Assembly: GCF_014656545.1 (NCBI RefSeq)
Contig: NZ_BNDS01000022.1
Coordinates: 1 to 64,000, forward strand
Source: Neobacillus kokaensis
Lineage (GTDB): Bacteria > Bacillota > Bacilli > Bacillales > Cytobacillaceae
Reading direction: 5' to 3'
DNA: 64,000 nucleotides
The notes under the pieces were generated by a model. That model saw only the letters and a list, made by a program, of their open reading frames with translations. It was not told the origin of the DNA and did no database searches. The position numbers and the translations under genes are program-made. Positions 1-9,553 of this stretch are shown piece after piece (within the stretch, counting starts at the first letter, position 1; each line of letters starts with the position of its first letter).

Positions 1-26
1 GTAAAATTTCACCGGCTTTTTCATCT

Positions 27-57
27 CAGAGAGGGGTTTTGTCCCAGCCTCTTTTTA
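27..57 (+). terminator. possible terminator of a gene left of the window
   Basis: A short GC stem (AGAGGGG pairing with the CCC and CCTCT blocks) is followed by a run of five T. It precedes the GH101 promoter region, so it would end transcription coming from outside the window. The stem is short and imperfect. Confidence 0.35.
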
Positions 58-111
58 TCAACCGAAAAAATCAGTGTTTTTAGTGATTTCCAACTATTTT
101 CCTATATAAAT

Positions 112-142
112 AACAATATTTCTAAAAACTTTGACAATATCC
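112..142 (+). promoter_or_regulatory. AraC-type direct-repeat site upstream of GH101 gene 1
   Basis: Two ACAATAT repeats (113-119 and 134-140) lie exactly 21 bp apart, about two helical turns. The 31-bp block is nearly identical to 17271-17301 in front of the second GH101 gene, while the sequence around it differs. AraC-family activators usually bind two direct repeats with this phasing, and an AraC-family gene lies at 21391-22236. That it binds here is inference. Confidence 0.5.
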
Positions 143-148
143 TGATTG

Positions 149-162
149 AGGAAGCGCTCTCA
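149..162 (+). promoter_or_regulatory. candidate cre (CcpA) site
   Basis: AGGAAGCGCTCTCA matches the catabolite-responsive element TGWAANCGNTNWCA at 11 of 14 positions and keeps the central CG. It lies between the direct-repeat site and the GH101 start, so glucose repression of the glycan locus is plausible. No clear -10 box was found to fix its place relative to the promoter. Confidence 0.45.
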
Positions 163-240
163 AGCAAGTAAGCTAGATTACAAGTGGAAGGTGATATTTT
201 CTGCCTTCTATGAAAATAGTTTTTTAAAGGAGGAAAGAAA

Positions 241-3200
241 TTGAACATTAGGGAATACAAAAGAGTTTTTAGTATTCTGACTGCACTTGTGCTGATTGTG
301 CCGCTGCTTTTGACCGGTTTTACCCCGCCATTACACGCAACAGCCGAAGTGACCAATCCGTGGGTGACGATCTCATCCGGAGGAAATGAAGTCAATGAAG
401 TTGTAGTCAAGGATGGGAAGGCCTATGCAAAGCTTGGAGCAGGCACAGGGAATGACAATGGTGCAAAGGCTGCTATTTTTCAAGAAAAAGGAGCAGCAGC
501 TAAAGACTCAGGAACGATGGAATATACCTTTATTCCAGAACTGAATGGGGAAGATACTAGATTTGGTTTTTTCCCGCATTATATTGATGCTAATAACTTT
601 GTATTTGTTGGTTATGATGCCATCGGATGGTTTTATGAGTACAAATATAAAGGCAGCGGCGACTGGCTGAAAAATAGGCCAAACAAAGAGCTTCCAAAAG
701 CCGGAAGCAAACATGCTATTAAAATCGTTTATAAAGAGAATACACTAAATGTTAGCTTAGATGGAGAGGACTTATTTGGACCTGTTACTTTATCTGAGGA
801 AGTCAATAACCTGAAGACAGGGAAGGAAGCCGTCAAGCTTGGTGCATATGGCGGAAAAAACAGCCAAGTCCTGTTTGAATTAGGAGATGCTCCTGAAGAT
901 GGCGGTACAGAGCCGGGGAATGGTGGAACCAATCCTGATGACGGCGGTACACAGCCTGATAATGGGGAACCTGTCGATATTACCGATAATCAATTGGAAC
1001 CAGGAGATTTTAAAGTGATCTCGGGTGATGGAACGGTTACTTATAATCAAGATGGTTCAGCCACTTTCAAGGTCACTTCAACGCAAAAGAACCGTATAGT
1101 CTACAATAACATGAAACCGATTAAGAATGGGGTTTTTGAAGCGGATATAACGCCAGGAACAGGTACCATGAACCGCTTTGGGCTTATCTACCGTGTTCAA
1201 GATCCATCCGCTTACACATATGTGGGAACAGGGGATACGAACAACCAATATTTTGGCGAAATCTTTGGCCCAGCGAACACTTGGACGGGCATGACGTCAG
1301 ATGTGCCATTAGAAGCAAATAAAACTTATCATTTACGCCTCAAATTCACCGATGATTTAGCCACCTTGTACATTAATGATAAAAAGGTAAATTCCTGGGC
1401 ATTATCCGGCGGTGTGGACAAAGCCGGTTTACTCGGATTTGAAAAAAGCCGTGGTGCTGCTAACATTACCATCTCTAACATCAAGATTAAGGAAAATATC
1501 CCACCTAAAGCACCAAATACACCACCAGTAGAAGATACATTAAGCTCGGATTATATGAATGTAAAGATTGACCAAGTATTTCCTCGGGTTATTGAATACC
1601 GGGTCGGCGACAAGGTCATGGACGGACAAAAAACACCAGTATACGGTCTAAAGGTAAACGGTGCTCTTTATTATCCGGAGGTAAGCTTTAAAAAGCTGAA
1701 CAAAGGTGAAGCCCAGTATACCTTAAAAGTAGTCGATCCATTTGAAAACCTTAATGCAGTATTTAAAGTGTCATTGAAGGTTCAAAAGAATAAAGTAGTC
1801 TACAAATTTGACGAGATTACCAATTCTGATAGTGCAAAAATTGAAACGGTTGAATTTGCTAATTTAAACCTGATCTCCGTTAATTCATCACAAACCAATG
1901 CGAAAGCAAAATTAACAAACCTCAGCAGTGATGTGACGAAACCGGGGGATGTGGATGTACGAATCGATTCTTCCATGGGCGGGATTGGTTCATCCGCAAG
2001 TTACTATACAGGATTTTTATCAACAGACCAATTGATTGCTGGAGTATGGTCTAGTTCAGAGGTCAATGGCTACAGAAATTTAACGGCTAACCGGTACCAG
2101 TATGAAGACGGCACGAAAGCTCTTGGGATTGGTTCAAGCTTACTATATTACCACAGAGAATTTATGCCGAACCCGCAATCCAAACCGACGATTAAAATCG
2201 CAATCGCTGAGGATGTAAATAAAGACGATCAAGTGGACTGGCAGGATGGTGCGATTGCTTACCGCGAAATCATGCAGGACATTCCAGGCTCGGAAAATGT
2301 AAACAATCTGGTTGGAACACGGATTGTCATGAATTTTGGTTCGCAGGCACAGCAGCCGTTCCTGAAAACATTGGATAATGTCAAAAAGGTTGCTCTTGCA
2401 ACCGATGGTTTAGGACAATCCGTACTGTTAAAGGGATACGGCAATGAAGGACATGACAGTGCACATCCGGACTACGGCGATGTCGGTGAACGGATCGGCG
2501 GCTCAGCAGATTTAAAAACATTGATTAAAGAAGGTCATAAGTATAATGCCGAATTCGGCGTTCATATCAATGCACAAGAAACGTACCCTGAAGCAAAAGC
2601 GTTTAATGAAGATTTTATTGATGGGCCGAATTCAAAAGGATGGGGCTGGTTAGACCAATCTTATACGATTAATAAACTGAAGGATTTGTACTCAGGAACA
2701 CGTGCCAAAAGGCTGGATGAATTAAAGGCAGCGGCACCGGGGCTAGACTTTGTTTATTTGGACGTATGGTATCAGGATCAATGGGAATCCGACCGAATTT
2801 CGGAGCAATTCCATGACCGCGGCTGGCGGGTCACAACAGAGTTTGGTACATCAGTAGCGAATTACTCCACATGGCAGCACTGGGCTACAGATAAGAACTA
2901 CGGCGGCCCGGCCAGTAAGGGAATCAATTCTGAAGTGCTTCGCTTTATCAGCAATCACCAAAAAGATTCTTGGGTGTTGAATTGGCCCGAAGCAGGCGGA
3001 ACAGCAGATCATCCATTACTTGGCGGATTTGAGCTGGCCGGCTTTGAAGGCTGGTCATCTGATAAGAACTTTGACAATTTTATCCGGATGACGTTTGATA
3101 ACAATGTGCCGACGAAATTCCTACAAAAGTATTATGTCACGAACTGGACTACTGGAGAAGGTGACAAAACGAAAACCAACTTGGAAAAAGAGATTAAACT

Positions 3201-4638
3201 GGCGGACCCAAGCAACGGAGATGTGGTGGTGGTCAAAAGAAAAGACAATTCAAGAGAACGTGTGATTACTCTAAATGGAAATGTTGTTCTTGATGATCAT
3301 GCCTATTTACTTCCTTGGGTAGATCAGGACTTTAAACACCCAACTCCTAAAGCAGAAAAAATGTATCACTGGAATTTGAAAGGCGGCACCACAACCTGGA
3401 CATTGCCGGAAGGATTTGTTGGTCCGAATCAAAAGGTTTATGTGTATAAATTGACTGATCAAGGCCGTAAAGATGCAGAGAAAGTAAAAGTCATTAATAA
3501 TCAAATTACTTTAAATGCTGATGCAGCTACACCTTACATTGTCATACCGGGTAAAAAAGAAAAGGGACTGCAGGTCGATGATTGGAGTAAGGATGCTCAT
3601 GTTTATGACACCGGTTTTAATTCGGGAACTGTTAAGGATCCTCATACAAAGGTTGCCGGGGATAAGGACAGTGTTAGTGTGGTCAGAACGGATCAAACGG
3701 GTAATGCCCGCCATTTAAGCAGCGGCGATTATTACTTAAATATTGACAGTCCATCCGAAACTACATCTGTTTCCCGTGTATTGACAGATCTTGAACCGGG
3801 AAAAGAGTATGTGGCAGAAGTGTATGTGGAAAACAACAGTGATGTGAAGGCAGGAATAGCAGTAGTTGACGAGGAAAATGAGGTAAGCAATTACACATTA
3901 AGAAGCCTGCAAAAGAACTTTATCAGCGCTGACTCCCATGCTACGAATAATGGCTACAATAGTAAAATGCAGCGGATGCAGGTAAGCTTTACAGCAGCCT
4001 CTAAGAAGGCAGAGTTAATTCTTAGCCGTGATGCTGGTGAAGGGAATACAAAATTTGATGATATTCGAATCATTCAAAAATCTTTAAAAAATCAAGTATC
4101 ACCAAAAGTATTCCAGCAGGACTTTGAATCAGTTGTACAAGGGATTTACCCATTTGTGATCGGCAATTCAGAAGGAGTAACAGATAACCGGGTACACCTT
4201 TCTGAATTACATGCTCCATATACACAAAAGGGCTGGGCAGGCAAAAAGCTGGTAGATGACGTGATTTCAGGCAAATGGTCGGTGAAAGTGAATACTGGCA
4301 GCAAGGGTCTGACGTATCGCACAATACCACAGCATTTCCACTTTGATCCAGGCGTGACATATAAGGTTTCATTTGACTATCAAACAACAGCCAATTCCTA
4401 TCGCTTTATCTCAGGGGATCAGGAAATTGATGTTCGAGACATTTCGGCTGCCAAAGGACTAAGTGTAAATGACAAGCTTTCGGCTTCAACCGACACTAAA
4501 AAAGCTGAGTTTACTGTCACAGGCTCTGATAATGGGCAAACCTACATTGGAATCTTTAGTGACGGTACTACTCTCGACGCAGACACCGGCGGAGGAACCT
4601 TCATCCTAGACAACCTCCGGATTGAACGTTTGGATTAA
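241..4638 (+). CDS. secreted GH101 endo-alpha-N-acetylgalactosaminidase, multimodular
   Basis: GH101 enzymes release Gal-beta-1,3-GalNAc (core 1) from Ser/Thr of mucin-type O-glycoproteins. The TTG start at 241 is set by AAAGGAGG at 226-233, followed by a signal peptide (residues 1 to about 31). A laminin-G-like domain spans about 35-215, a Gly/Pro/Asp linker 218-247 and a second LamG/CBM66-like domain 250-415. The GH101 core follows: galactose-mutarotase-like domain about 436-700, then a TIM barrel about 704-980 holding YLDVW (nucleophile D841) and GWRVTTEFG (acid/base E867). A beta-sandwich and galactose-binding-like domains (about 1120-1465) close the protein. There is no LPXTG or SLH anchor, so it is probably released. 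At 1465 aa it is in the usual GH101 size range. It has a broken paralogue at 17365-21164 that lacks the first LamG domain. The family is secure; the natural substrate is inferred. Confidence 0.93.
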   Translation: MNIREYKRVFSILTALVLIVPLLLTGFTPPLHATAEVTNPWVTISSGGNEVNEVVVKDGKAYAKLGAGTGNDNGAKAAIFQEKGAAAKDSGTMEYTFIPELNGEDTRFGFFPHYIDANNFVFVGYDAIGWFYEYKYKGSGDWLKNRPNKELPKAGSKHAIKIVYKENTLNVSLDGEDLFGPVTLSEEVNNLKTGKEAVKLGAYGGKNSQVLFELGDAPEDGGTEPGNGGTNPDDGGTQPDNGEPVDITDNQLEPGDFKVISGDGTVTYNQDGSATFKVTSTQKNRIVYNNMKPIKNGVFEADITPGTGTMNRFGLIYRVQDPSAYTYVGTGDTNNQYFGEIFGPANTWTGMTSDVPLEANKTYHLRLKFTDDLATLYINDKKVNSWALSGGVDKAGLLGFEKSRGAANITISNIKIKENIPPKAPNTPPVEDTLSSDYMNVKIDQVFPRVIEYRVGDKVMDGQKTPVYGLKVNGALYYPEVSFKKLNKGEAQYTLKVVDPFENLNAVFKVSLKVQKNKVVYKFDEITNSDSAKIETVEFANLNLISVNSSQTNAKAKLTNLSSDVTKPGDVDVRIDSSMGGIGSSASYYTGFLSTDQLIAGVWSSSEVNGYRNLTANRYQYEDGTKALGIGSSLLYYHREFMPNPQSKPTIKIAIAEDVNKDDQVDWQDGAIAYREIMQDIPGSENVNNLVGTRIVMNFGSQAQQPFLKTLDNVKKVALATDGLGQSVLLKGYGNEGHDSAHPDYGDVGERIGGSADLKTLIKEGHKYNAEFGVHINAQETYPEAKAFNEDFIDGPNSKGWGWLDQSYTINKLKDLYSGTRAKRLDELKAAAPGLDFVYLDVWYQDQWESDRISEQFHDRGWRVTTEFGTSVANYSTWQHWATDKNYGGPASKGINSEVLRFISNHQKDSWVLNWPEAGGTADHPLLGGFELAGFEGWSSDKNFDNFIRMTFDNNVPTKFLQKYYVTNWTTGEGDKTKTNLEKEIKLADPSNGDVVVVKRKDNSRERVITLNGNVVLDDHAYLLPWVDQDFKHPTPKAEKMYHWNLKGGTTTWTLPEGFVGPNQKVYVYKLTDQGRKDAEKVKVINNQITLNADAATPYIVIPGKKEKGLQVDDWSKDAHVYDTGFNSGTVKDPHTKVAGDKDSVSVVRTDQTGNARHLSSGDYYLNIDSPSETTSVSRVLTDLEPGKEYVAEVYVENNSDVKAGIAVVDEENEVSNYTLRSLQKNFISADSHATNNGYNSKMQRMQVSFTAASKKAELILSRDAGEGNTKFDDIRIIQKSLKNQVSPKVFQQDFESVVQGIYPFVIGNSEGVTDNRVHLSELHAPYTQKGWAGKKLVDDVISGKWSVKVNTGSKGLTYRTIPQHFHFDPGVTYKVSFDYQTTANSYRFISGDQEIDVRDISAAKGLSVNDKLSASTDTKKAEFTVTGSDNGQTYIGIFSDGTTLDADTGGGTFILDNLRIERLD

Positions 4639-5047
4639 TAATGTGGAAGTAAGGGAACTGACGGTTCTCTTGCTTCCTTTTATGGATAACCGTTCGATAA
4701 AACGTTCGTGTAATCTTTTTTTGAGATTACAGTATTAATTAACGGGTTGACCCATCAACCCAACTTATGGTAAATTTAAAATGTTAGAAAATTCCTAAAA
4801 TTACAATTTAGGAAGGAGTGATTTTTATTAATAATTAAAATCCGCAGCATCATTGCAATAGCAACAGCATTAAAAAGCATCACTGCCAACATCTAGATAT
4901 CAGCAATAACACCTCACCATTCAACAACGTTTATTTACCTACTACTTAATATACTTAATGTGATTTTTTTGCAAATCTACTAGTATTTCAATCTCATTTC
5001 TCACCCTAGAAAAATCAATGAATGAAAAACCTAAAAGGAGGTTTAAT
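4639..5047 (+). other. non-coding gap with three hairpins between GH101 and GH31
   Basis: After the GH101 stop there is a terminator (4645-4684), then an 8-bp hairpin TGTAATCT/AGATTACA (4709-4731) and a GGGTTGA/TCAACCC hairpin (4744-4761). A TTCCTAAA/TTTAGGAA inverted repeat near 4790-4815 is followed by a GGAAGGAG ribosome-binding-like motif and a six-codon reading frame starting with GTG. No gene of normal size is present. The GH31 gene probably has its own promoter here, but none could be assigned with confidence. Confidence 0.5.
4645..4684 (+). terminator. terminator of GH101 gene 1
   Basis: GGAAGTAAGGGAAC pairs with GGTTCTCTTGCTTCC around a short loop, followed by TTTT. The same type of hairpin follows the second GH101 gene at 21172-21210, so it was duplicated with the gene. 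Confidence 0.75.
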
Positions 5048-8000
5048 ATGCTAAGACGAAGACCTGGGCTAAACAAGCTGGCAGGCTTGTGCTTATCTGT
5101 GGGGATGTTATTTACCACGCTTCCTCCAATGGCATCTGCCGCTGCAGCTCAAAAGGAAAACTCGATTACTACTATTTCTACCAATCAAACCTATAAAACT
5201 ATAGGAAAAGTAACAAGTATTGGAAACGAGGGAAATGATGTATTCCTTAGCTTAGAAACAGGAGAAAAAATAAAAATAAACTTTTTAAAAAATAATGTTC
5301 TTCGGATGCATTTAGATCCAAAGGGAATTTTTGAAGAGTATCCCACTCCCAACAAACCTGACCATGAAACGAAAATTATCGACAAAAATGTTAGCGATTA
5401 CAAAAAGCAATATGGAGAAATTACCGTTAAGGTCAAGGAAAACGATAATAACTATCTAATCTCGACGGATGCCTTGGAATTAAGAGTAGATAAAGCTGAT
5501 TCAAAAATGAGCCTGTACGATAAAAAAAGATCAAAGTTGCTTTGGAAGGAAAGCGAACCACTTAAACATTCAAGCCAAGGTACAGTTCAAACCCTTGATA
5601 CAAACGAAGATGAATATTTTTATGGAGGCGGCCAGCAGAATGGATTTTATGCACATAAGAATAATTCCATAAAAATTGCGATCGGGGGAGGCTGGGATGC
5701 AGGAGCAGCATCAAGTCCAGTCCCATTTTATTTAAGTACAGAAGGCTACGGAGTTATGCGAAATACCTTTAAGCCGGGCCTTTATGATTTTAAGAATACC
5801 GCAACCTTTACGCACAATGAAGACAGATTTGATGCTTATTATTTTGTTGATGATTCTATTCCAAAAATCATTAACGAATATACAGAATTAACTGGGAAAC
5901 CAGCGCTTATGCCAGAATACGGTTTCTATTTAGGGCATGCTGACTGTTTTAATGGAACCCATAATGGCCACAAGGACCAGCGGACACTCTTGACGAATGG
6001 GCTAAATAACGTAAATCAACATGTTGAGAAAGATATGCCGTTAGGATGGTTTTTACCAAATGACGGCTATGGATGCGGGTATGGCGGATTGGATAATTTA
6101 AAGCAATTTGTTGATAAAACCAATGATCAAAAAGTCGAGGTAGGTTTATGGACACAAAGCAATCTCTATCCTGATCCTAATTTACCGGAAGACAGTCCAT
6201 TACGCAGAGACCTTGAAGGAGAAGTGAAGGCTGGTGTAAGAGCTATCAAGACGGATGTTGCATGGGTTGGGCAAGGATATTCCATGGCATTAAATGCAAC
6301 TCGTCAAGCAGCAGAAGGAATAGAAAAATATTCTGGTGGTGCACGTCCATTCGTTATCACTGTAGATGGATGGGCAGGTACTCAGCGTTATTCAACATTA
6401 TGGTCAGGTGACCAATATGGCGGTAATTGGGAGTATATTAGGATGCATATCCCTACTTACATTGGCGCCGGCTTATCCGGAAATCCAAATGTCGGCTCAG
6501 ATATGGACGGTATATTTGGCGGAGAACCGAAAATTCAGACACGCGACTTTCAATGGAAGGCATTCACACCTATTCAAATCGATATGGACGGCTGGGCATC
6601 AGGAGGCACTGATTACAGCAAATCTAAAAATCCGTGGAATTATGGTGAACCATATGCGTCGATTAATCGAATGTACCTGAAATTAAAGGCACAAATGATG
6701 CCTTATAACTACACAATTGCCGAGGAATCATCCAGAACCTCTATGCCGATGGTAAGAGGGATGATGTTGGAATATCCCAATGATCCGTATACTTATGGGA
6801 CTGAAACACAGTATCAATATATGTGGGGACCAAGTCTTTTAGTGGCGCCAATATATGATGGAAGCTCTAATACTGCTGAAGTGAGGAACGATATTTATCT
6901 GCCGGATCAAAATCAAGTTTGGATTGATTATTTTACAGGAGATCAATATCAGGGAGGTTCGGTACTTCATAACTTTAACGCGCCGCTATGGAAAACTCCC
7001 GTATTTGTTAAGGCCGGCGCAATCATTCCAATGGTGCAAGAAAACAATTCCATCAATGAATTGGACGGTTCCGAAAATAGAATATTTGATGTTTATCCAT
7101 CAGGAAAGTCAGAGTTTACCCTTTATGAAGATGATGGTAAAACGGTCGATTATAAGGAAGGAAAAAGTACAAGAACAAAGGTCACTTCTGAGATTATTGG
7201 AAACAAAGTTGATATAACCGTCCATCCCGCTAAAGGAAAGGGCTTTAAAGGAATGGTTAAAGACAGGGGAACAGAAGTGATTGTCAATACACGTGCCATC
7301 CCAAAGAATGTAAAGGCTAAAGTTGATAATAAAAATGTTAAATTAAGGAAGGCAAAAAGTGAAGAGGATTATCAAAACTCGGAAAACGTGTACTTCTTTA
7401 ATGAACACCCAAATCTGAACAAATATGCTACAAAAGGTTCATCATTTGAAAAGAAAGAAATTATTACATCACCAAAGTTATACATTAAGGTTGGAAAAAC
7501 AGATATCACTAAACATACTGTCAGTTTTTCAGTAAATGGCTTTGACAATACGCAAAAGAAAGAAGTAGTCGATGAGGCAGTTCCTGCTATTCCATCCGGA
7601 CTTCATGCTGATGAAACGAACATTACCGACCAAGACATTACATTGAATTGGGAGAAGGCTGATGGCGAGAATGTAACGTATGACTTAATGATTAACGGGG
7701 TTGTTCATACAAATGTGTTTAAGTCAAGTGACAGCGAGCAAACACCATTCTTCATTCACTCAGGATTAAAGTCTGATACAGAGTATTCCTACCAAATTAG
7801 AGCAGCCAATACAAAAGGCTCATCCGGCTGGAGTGATGAGGTCAAAATCAGAACGAAGCTTGACCGTTACAGAAATGTTCCGAAGAATATGACAGCAAAA
7901 GCAAATAGTCAACAGCCGGGGCAGGAAGCAGCTTTAGCTGTCGATGGAAAGGATGAAACATTGTGGCATACAGCATGGGGAGATGCAGGTAATAAATTGC

Positions 8001-9451
8001 CGCATACCTTTGAGATTGATATGAAGCTGGCTTATGAATTAGATAAGCTGGAGTATGTTCCACGACCGGATGCAGGAAATGGTACCATCTTAAAATACAA
8101 TTTAGATGTCAGTCTTGATGGTAAAACCTATAAAAATATCATTAAAGATGGAACGTTTGTCCGAAGCAAGGATACGAAGGTCATTCCATTTCCGGAAAAT
8201 GTATACGCAAGGTATATTAAGCTGACCATTACAAACTCCGTTGGCGGTTTTGGAAGCGCGCAAGAATTCAGACCATACAAAAAGGATAAAACAGAAGGAA
8301 CGGTTGTAGGCGAGAATATCCCTAACGGAAAAATTGATGAAGAGGACCTGCTTTTCTTTGCCAGCTATATGGGTGTGGATCAAACTGATACAGCTTGGGG
8401 ACAGGTATCAAAGGTTGATATTAATTTCAATGGTGTTATTGATGCCTACGATTTAATGTATGTAGCTTCCCAATTGGGACAGCAGCCGCTTCAGGCAACG
8501 GGCAGACCGGGTGCTGGAAGGTTGGATATCAGACCGAGCAAGCAGGAGTTGAAAGCGGGAGAGGAGTTTACAGTAGAAATTGTTGGGGCCGGGTTAAAAG
8601 ATATCAATGCCTTCAACTTGGAACTGAAGCTTGATCCAAACAAATATGAGGTAGTAAAGCAGGGCGAAAATATAGTTTCTCCAACCACTGAAACTGCCAA
8701 AATTTTAAATTATTCAGCACTTGCCGGGATTGGAAAGGCAGAGCAACGAATTATGGCTGCATTTTCCAACAAAGGGAATGAGAAAACATTAGATGGTACG
8801 ATGACATTGGCCGCAGTAAAACTTAAGGCAAAGAAGGATGTAACTTTCGATATGCCTATCACCAGATCCTTGCTGGTTAATACAGCCTTCCATACGATTG
8901 ATAGAATTGGCAGCGTACTAAAGCCTGGTGAAGAACCGGGGGAAGCTGAACAGCCGGAGGAGCCGAAAGAGCTGAAATTAACGAATAAAGATATGACGGC
9001 TACTGGTCCGGGTGAGAAGATGCAAGGCGGTGCAGCAGCCTTTGCTAAGCTGATTGATGGTGACATAAGTGAGAATTCCCTGGCAGAACTGAAATGGTTG
9101 ATTACTGAAGAAGATGGTATTTCGCTGCCGTTAAACGTAGATATTAACTTTACAAAACCACAAGAATTGACGAAATTTATTGTCTATAACCGCCCGCAAT
9201 ATACAAACGGAAAAATTAAAAAGCTAAGTGCCAAAGTATATACCGAATCCGGAAAAGAGTATGAATTGGGCTCGAAAACTGTTAAAGTTGATGATCCATC
9301 TGTAACCTTTAATCTTGCCGAGGCTGCTATACCGGCCGGAACCAAGCTTACAAAATGTTCAATTAATTTCGAGGAATCTCATAGCGGACCGCTGATGTTA
9401 TCTGTTGCTGAGATAGAAGTTTTTATAAAGAATCCTGCATACGTAGATTAA
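5048..9451 (+). CDS. secreted GH31 glycosidase (GH31_18-like alpha-N-acetylgalactosaminidase) with FnIII, CBM32, dockerin and cohesin-like modules
   Basis: The ATG at 5048 lies 6 bases after AAAAGGAGG. A signal peptide (about 1-35) precedes a GH31 core of roughly 60-770. The nucleophile is D403 in IKTDVAW and the probable acid/base is D485 in GSDMDG. C-terminal modules are FnIII (about 848-937), an F5/8C/CBM32 (about 940-1085), a type-I dockerin with two EF-hand-like repeats (about 1088-1147; the second is DINFNGVIDAYDL), a cohesin-like beta-sandwich (about 1155-1290) and a last F5/8C-like domain. The core resembles the GH31 branch known to contain alpha-N-acetylgalactosaminidases rather than alpha-glucosidases; that subgroup call is from recall, not alignment. 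GH101 and GH36 neighbours support alpha-GalNAc chemistry. At 1467 aa, the size comes from the appended modules. Dockerin plus cohesin-like in one polypeptide suggests non-covalent enzyme assembly. Confidence 0.85.
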   Translation: MLRRRPGLNKLAGLCLSVGMLFTTLPPMASAAAAQKENSITTISTNQTYKTIGKVTSIGNEGNDVFLSLETGEKIKINFLKNNVLRMHLDPKGIFEEYPTPNKPDHETKIIDKNVSDYKKQYGEITVKVKENDNNYLISTDALELRVDKADSKMSLYDKKRSKLLWKESEPLKHSSQGTVQTLDTNEDEYFYGGGQQNGFYAHKNNSIKIAIGGGWDAGAASSPVPFYLSTEGYGVMRNTFKPGLYDFKNTATFTHNEDRFDAYYFVDDSIPKIINEYTELTGKPALMPEYGFYLGHADCFNGTHNGHKDQRTLLTNGLNNVNQHVEKDMPLGWFLPNDGYGCGYGGLDNLKQFVDKTNDQKVEVGLWTQSNLYPDPNLPEDSPLRRDLEGEVKAGVRAIKTDVAWVGQGYSMALNATRQAAEGIEKYSGGARPFVITVDGWAGTQRYSTLWSGDQYGGNWEYIRMHIPTYIGAGLSGNPNVGSDMDGIFGGEPKIQTRDFQWKAFTPIQIDMDGWASGGTDYSKSKNPWNYGEPYASINRMYLKLKAQMMPYNYTIAEESSRTSMPMVRGMMLEYPNDPYTYGTETQYQYMWGPSLLVAPIYDGSSNTAEVRNDIYLPDQNQVWIDYFTGDQYQGGSVLHNFNAPLWKTPVFVKAGAIIPMVQENNSINELDGSENRIFDVYPSGKSEFTLYEDDGKTVDYKEGKSTRTKVTSEIIGNKVDITVHPAKGKGFKGMVKDRGTEVIVNTRAIPKNVKAKVDNKNVKLRKAKSEEDYQNSENVYFFNEHPNLNKYATKGSSFEKKEIITSPKLYIKVGKTDITKHTVSFSVNGFDNTQKKEVVDEAVPAIPSGLHADETNITDQDITLNWEKADGENVTYDLMINGVVHTNVFKSSDSEQTPFFIHSGLKSDTEYSYQIRAANTKGSSGWSDEVKIRTKLDRYRNVPKNMTAKANSQQPGQEAALAVDGKDETLWHTAWGDAGNKLPHTFEIDMKLAYELDKLEYVPRPDAGNGTILKYNLDVSLDGKTYKNIIKDGTFVRSKDTKVIPFPENVYARYIKLTITNSVGGFGSAQEFRPYKKDKTEGTVVGENIPNGKIDEEDLLFFASYMGVDQTDTAWGQVSKVDINFNGVIDAYDLMYVASQLGQQPLQATGRPGAGRLDIRPSKQELKAGEEFTVEIVGAGLKDINAFNLELKLDPNKYEVVKQGENIVSPTTETAKILNYSALAGIGKAEQRIMAAFSNKGNEKTLDGTMTLAAVKLKAKKDVTFDMPITRSLLVNTAFHTIDRIGSVLKPGEEPGEAEQPEEPKELKLTNKDMTATGPGEKMQGGAAAFAKLIDGDISENSLAELKWLITEEDGISLPLNVDINFTKPQELTKFIVYNRPQYTNGKIKKLSAKVYTESGKEYELGSKTVKVDDPSVTFNLAEAAIPAGTKLTKCSINFEESHSGPLMLSVAEIEVFIKNPAYVD

Positions 9452-9482
9452 TGTAAAAATATGAATCTATTATGATCTTTTT

Positions 9483-9524
9483 GGTGATGGGGTTGTTCCT
9501 TCAACCCCACTGCCCAATTTTTTT
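9483..9524 (+). terminator. hairpin between GH31 and GH36 genes
   Basis: GGGGTTG (9489-9495) pairs with CAACCCC (9502-9508), extended by weaker pairs on both sides, and a run of seven T follows at 9518-9524. It can end or attenuate transcription between the two giant genes. The stem resembles the GGGTTGA/TCAACCC hairpin at 4744-4761. Confidence 0.6.
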
Positions 9525-9553
9525 CATACCTTATTTTAATTGGAGGGGAAACG

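Noticed and set aside
5048-9451. Ordinary alpha-glucosidase or alpha-xylosidase assignment for the GH31 gene
   Set aside because: The active-site motifs and the GH101/GH36 context fit the alpha-GalNAc branch better; not proven without alignment.
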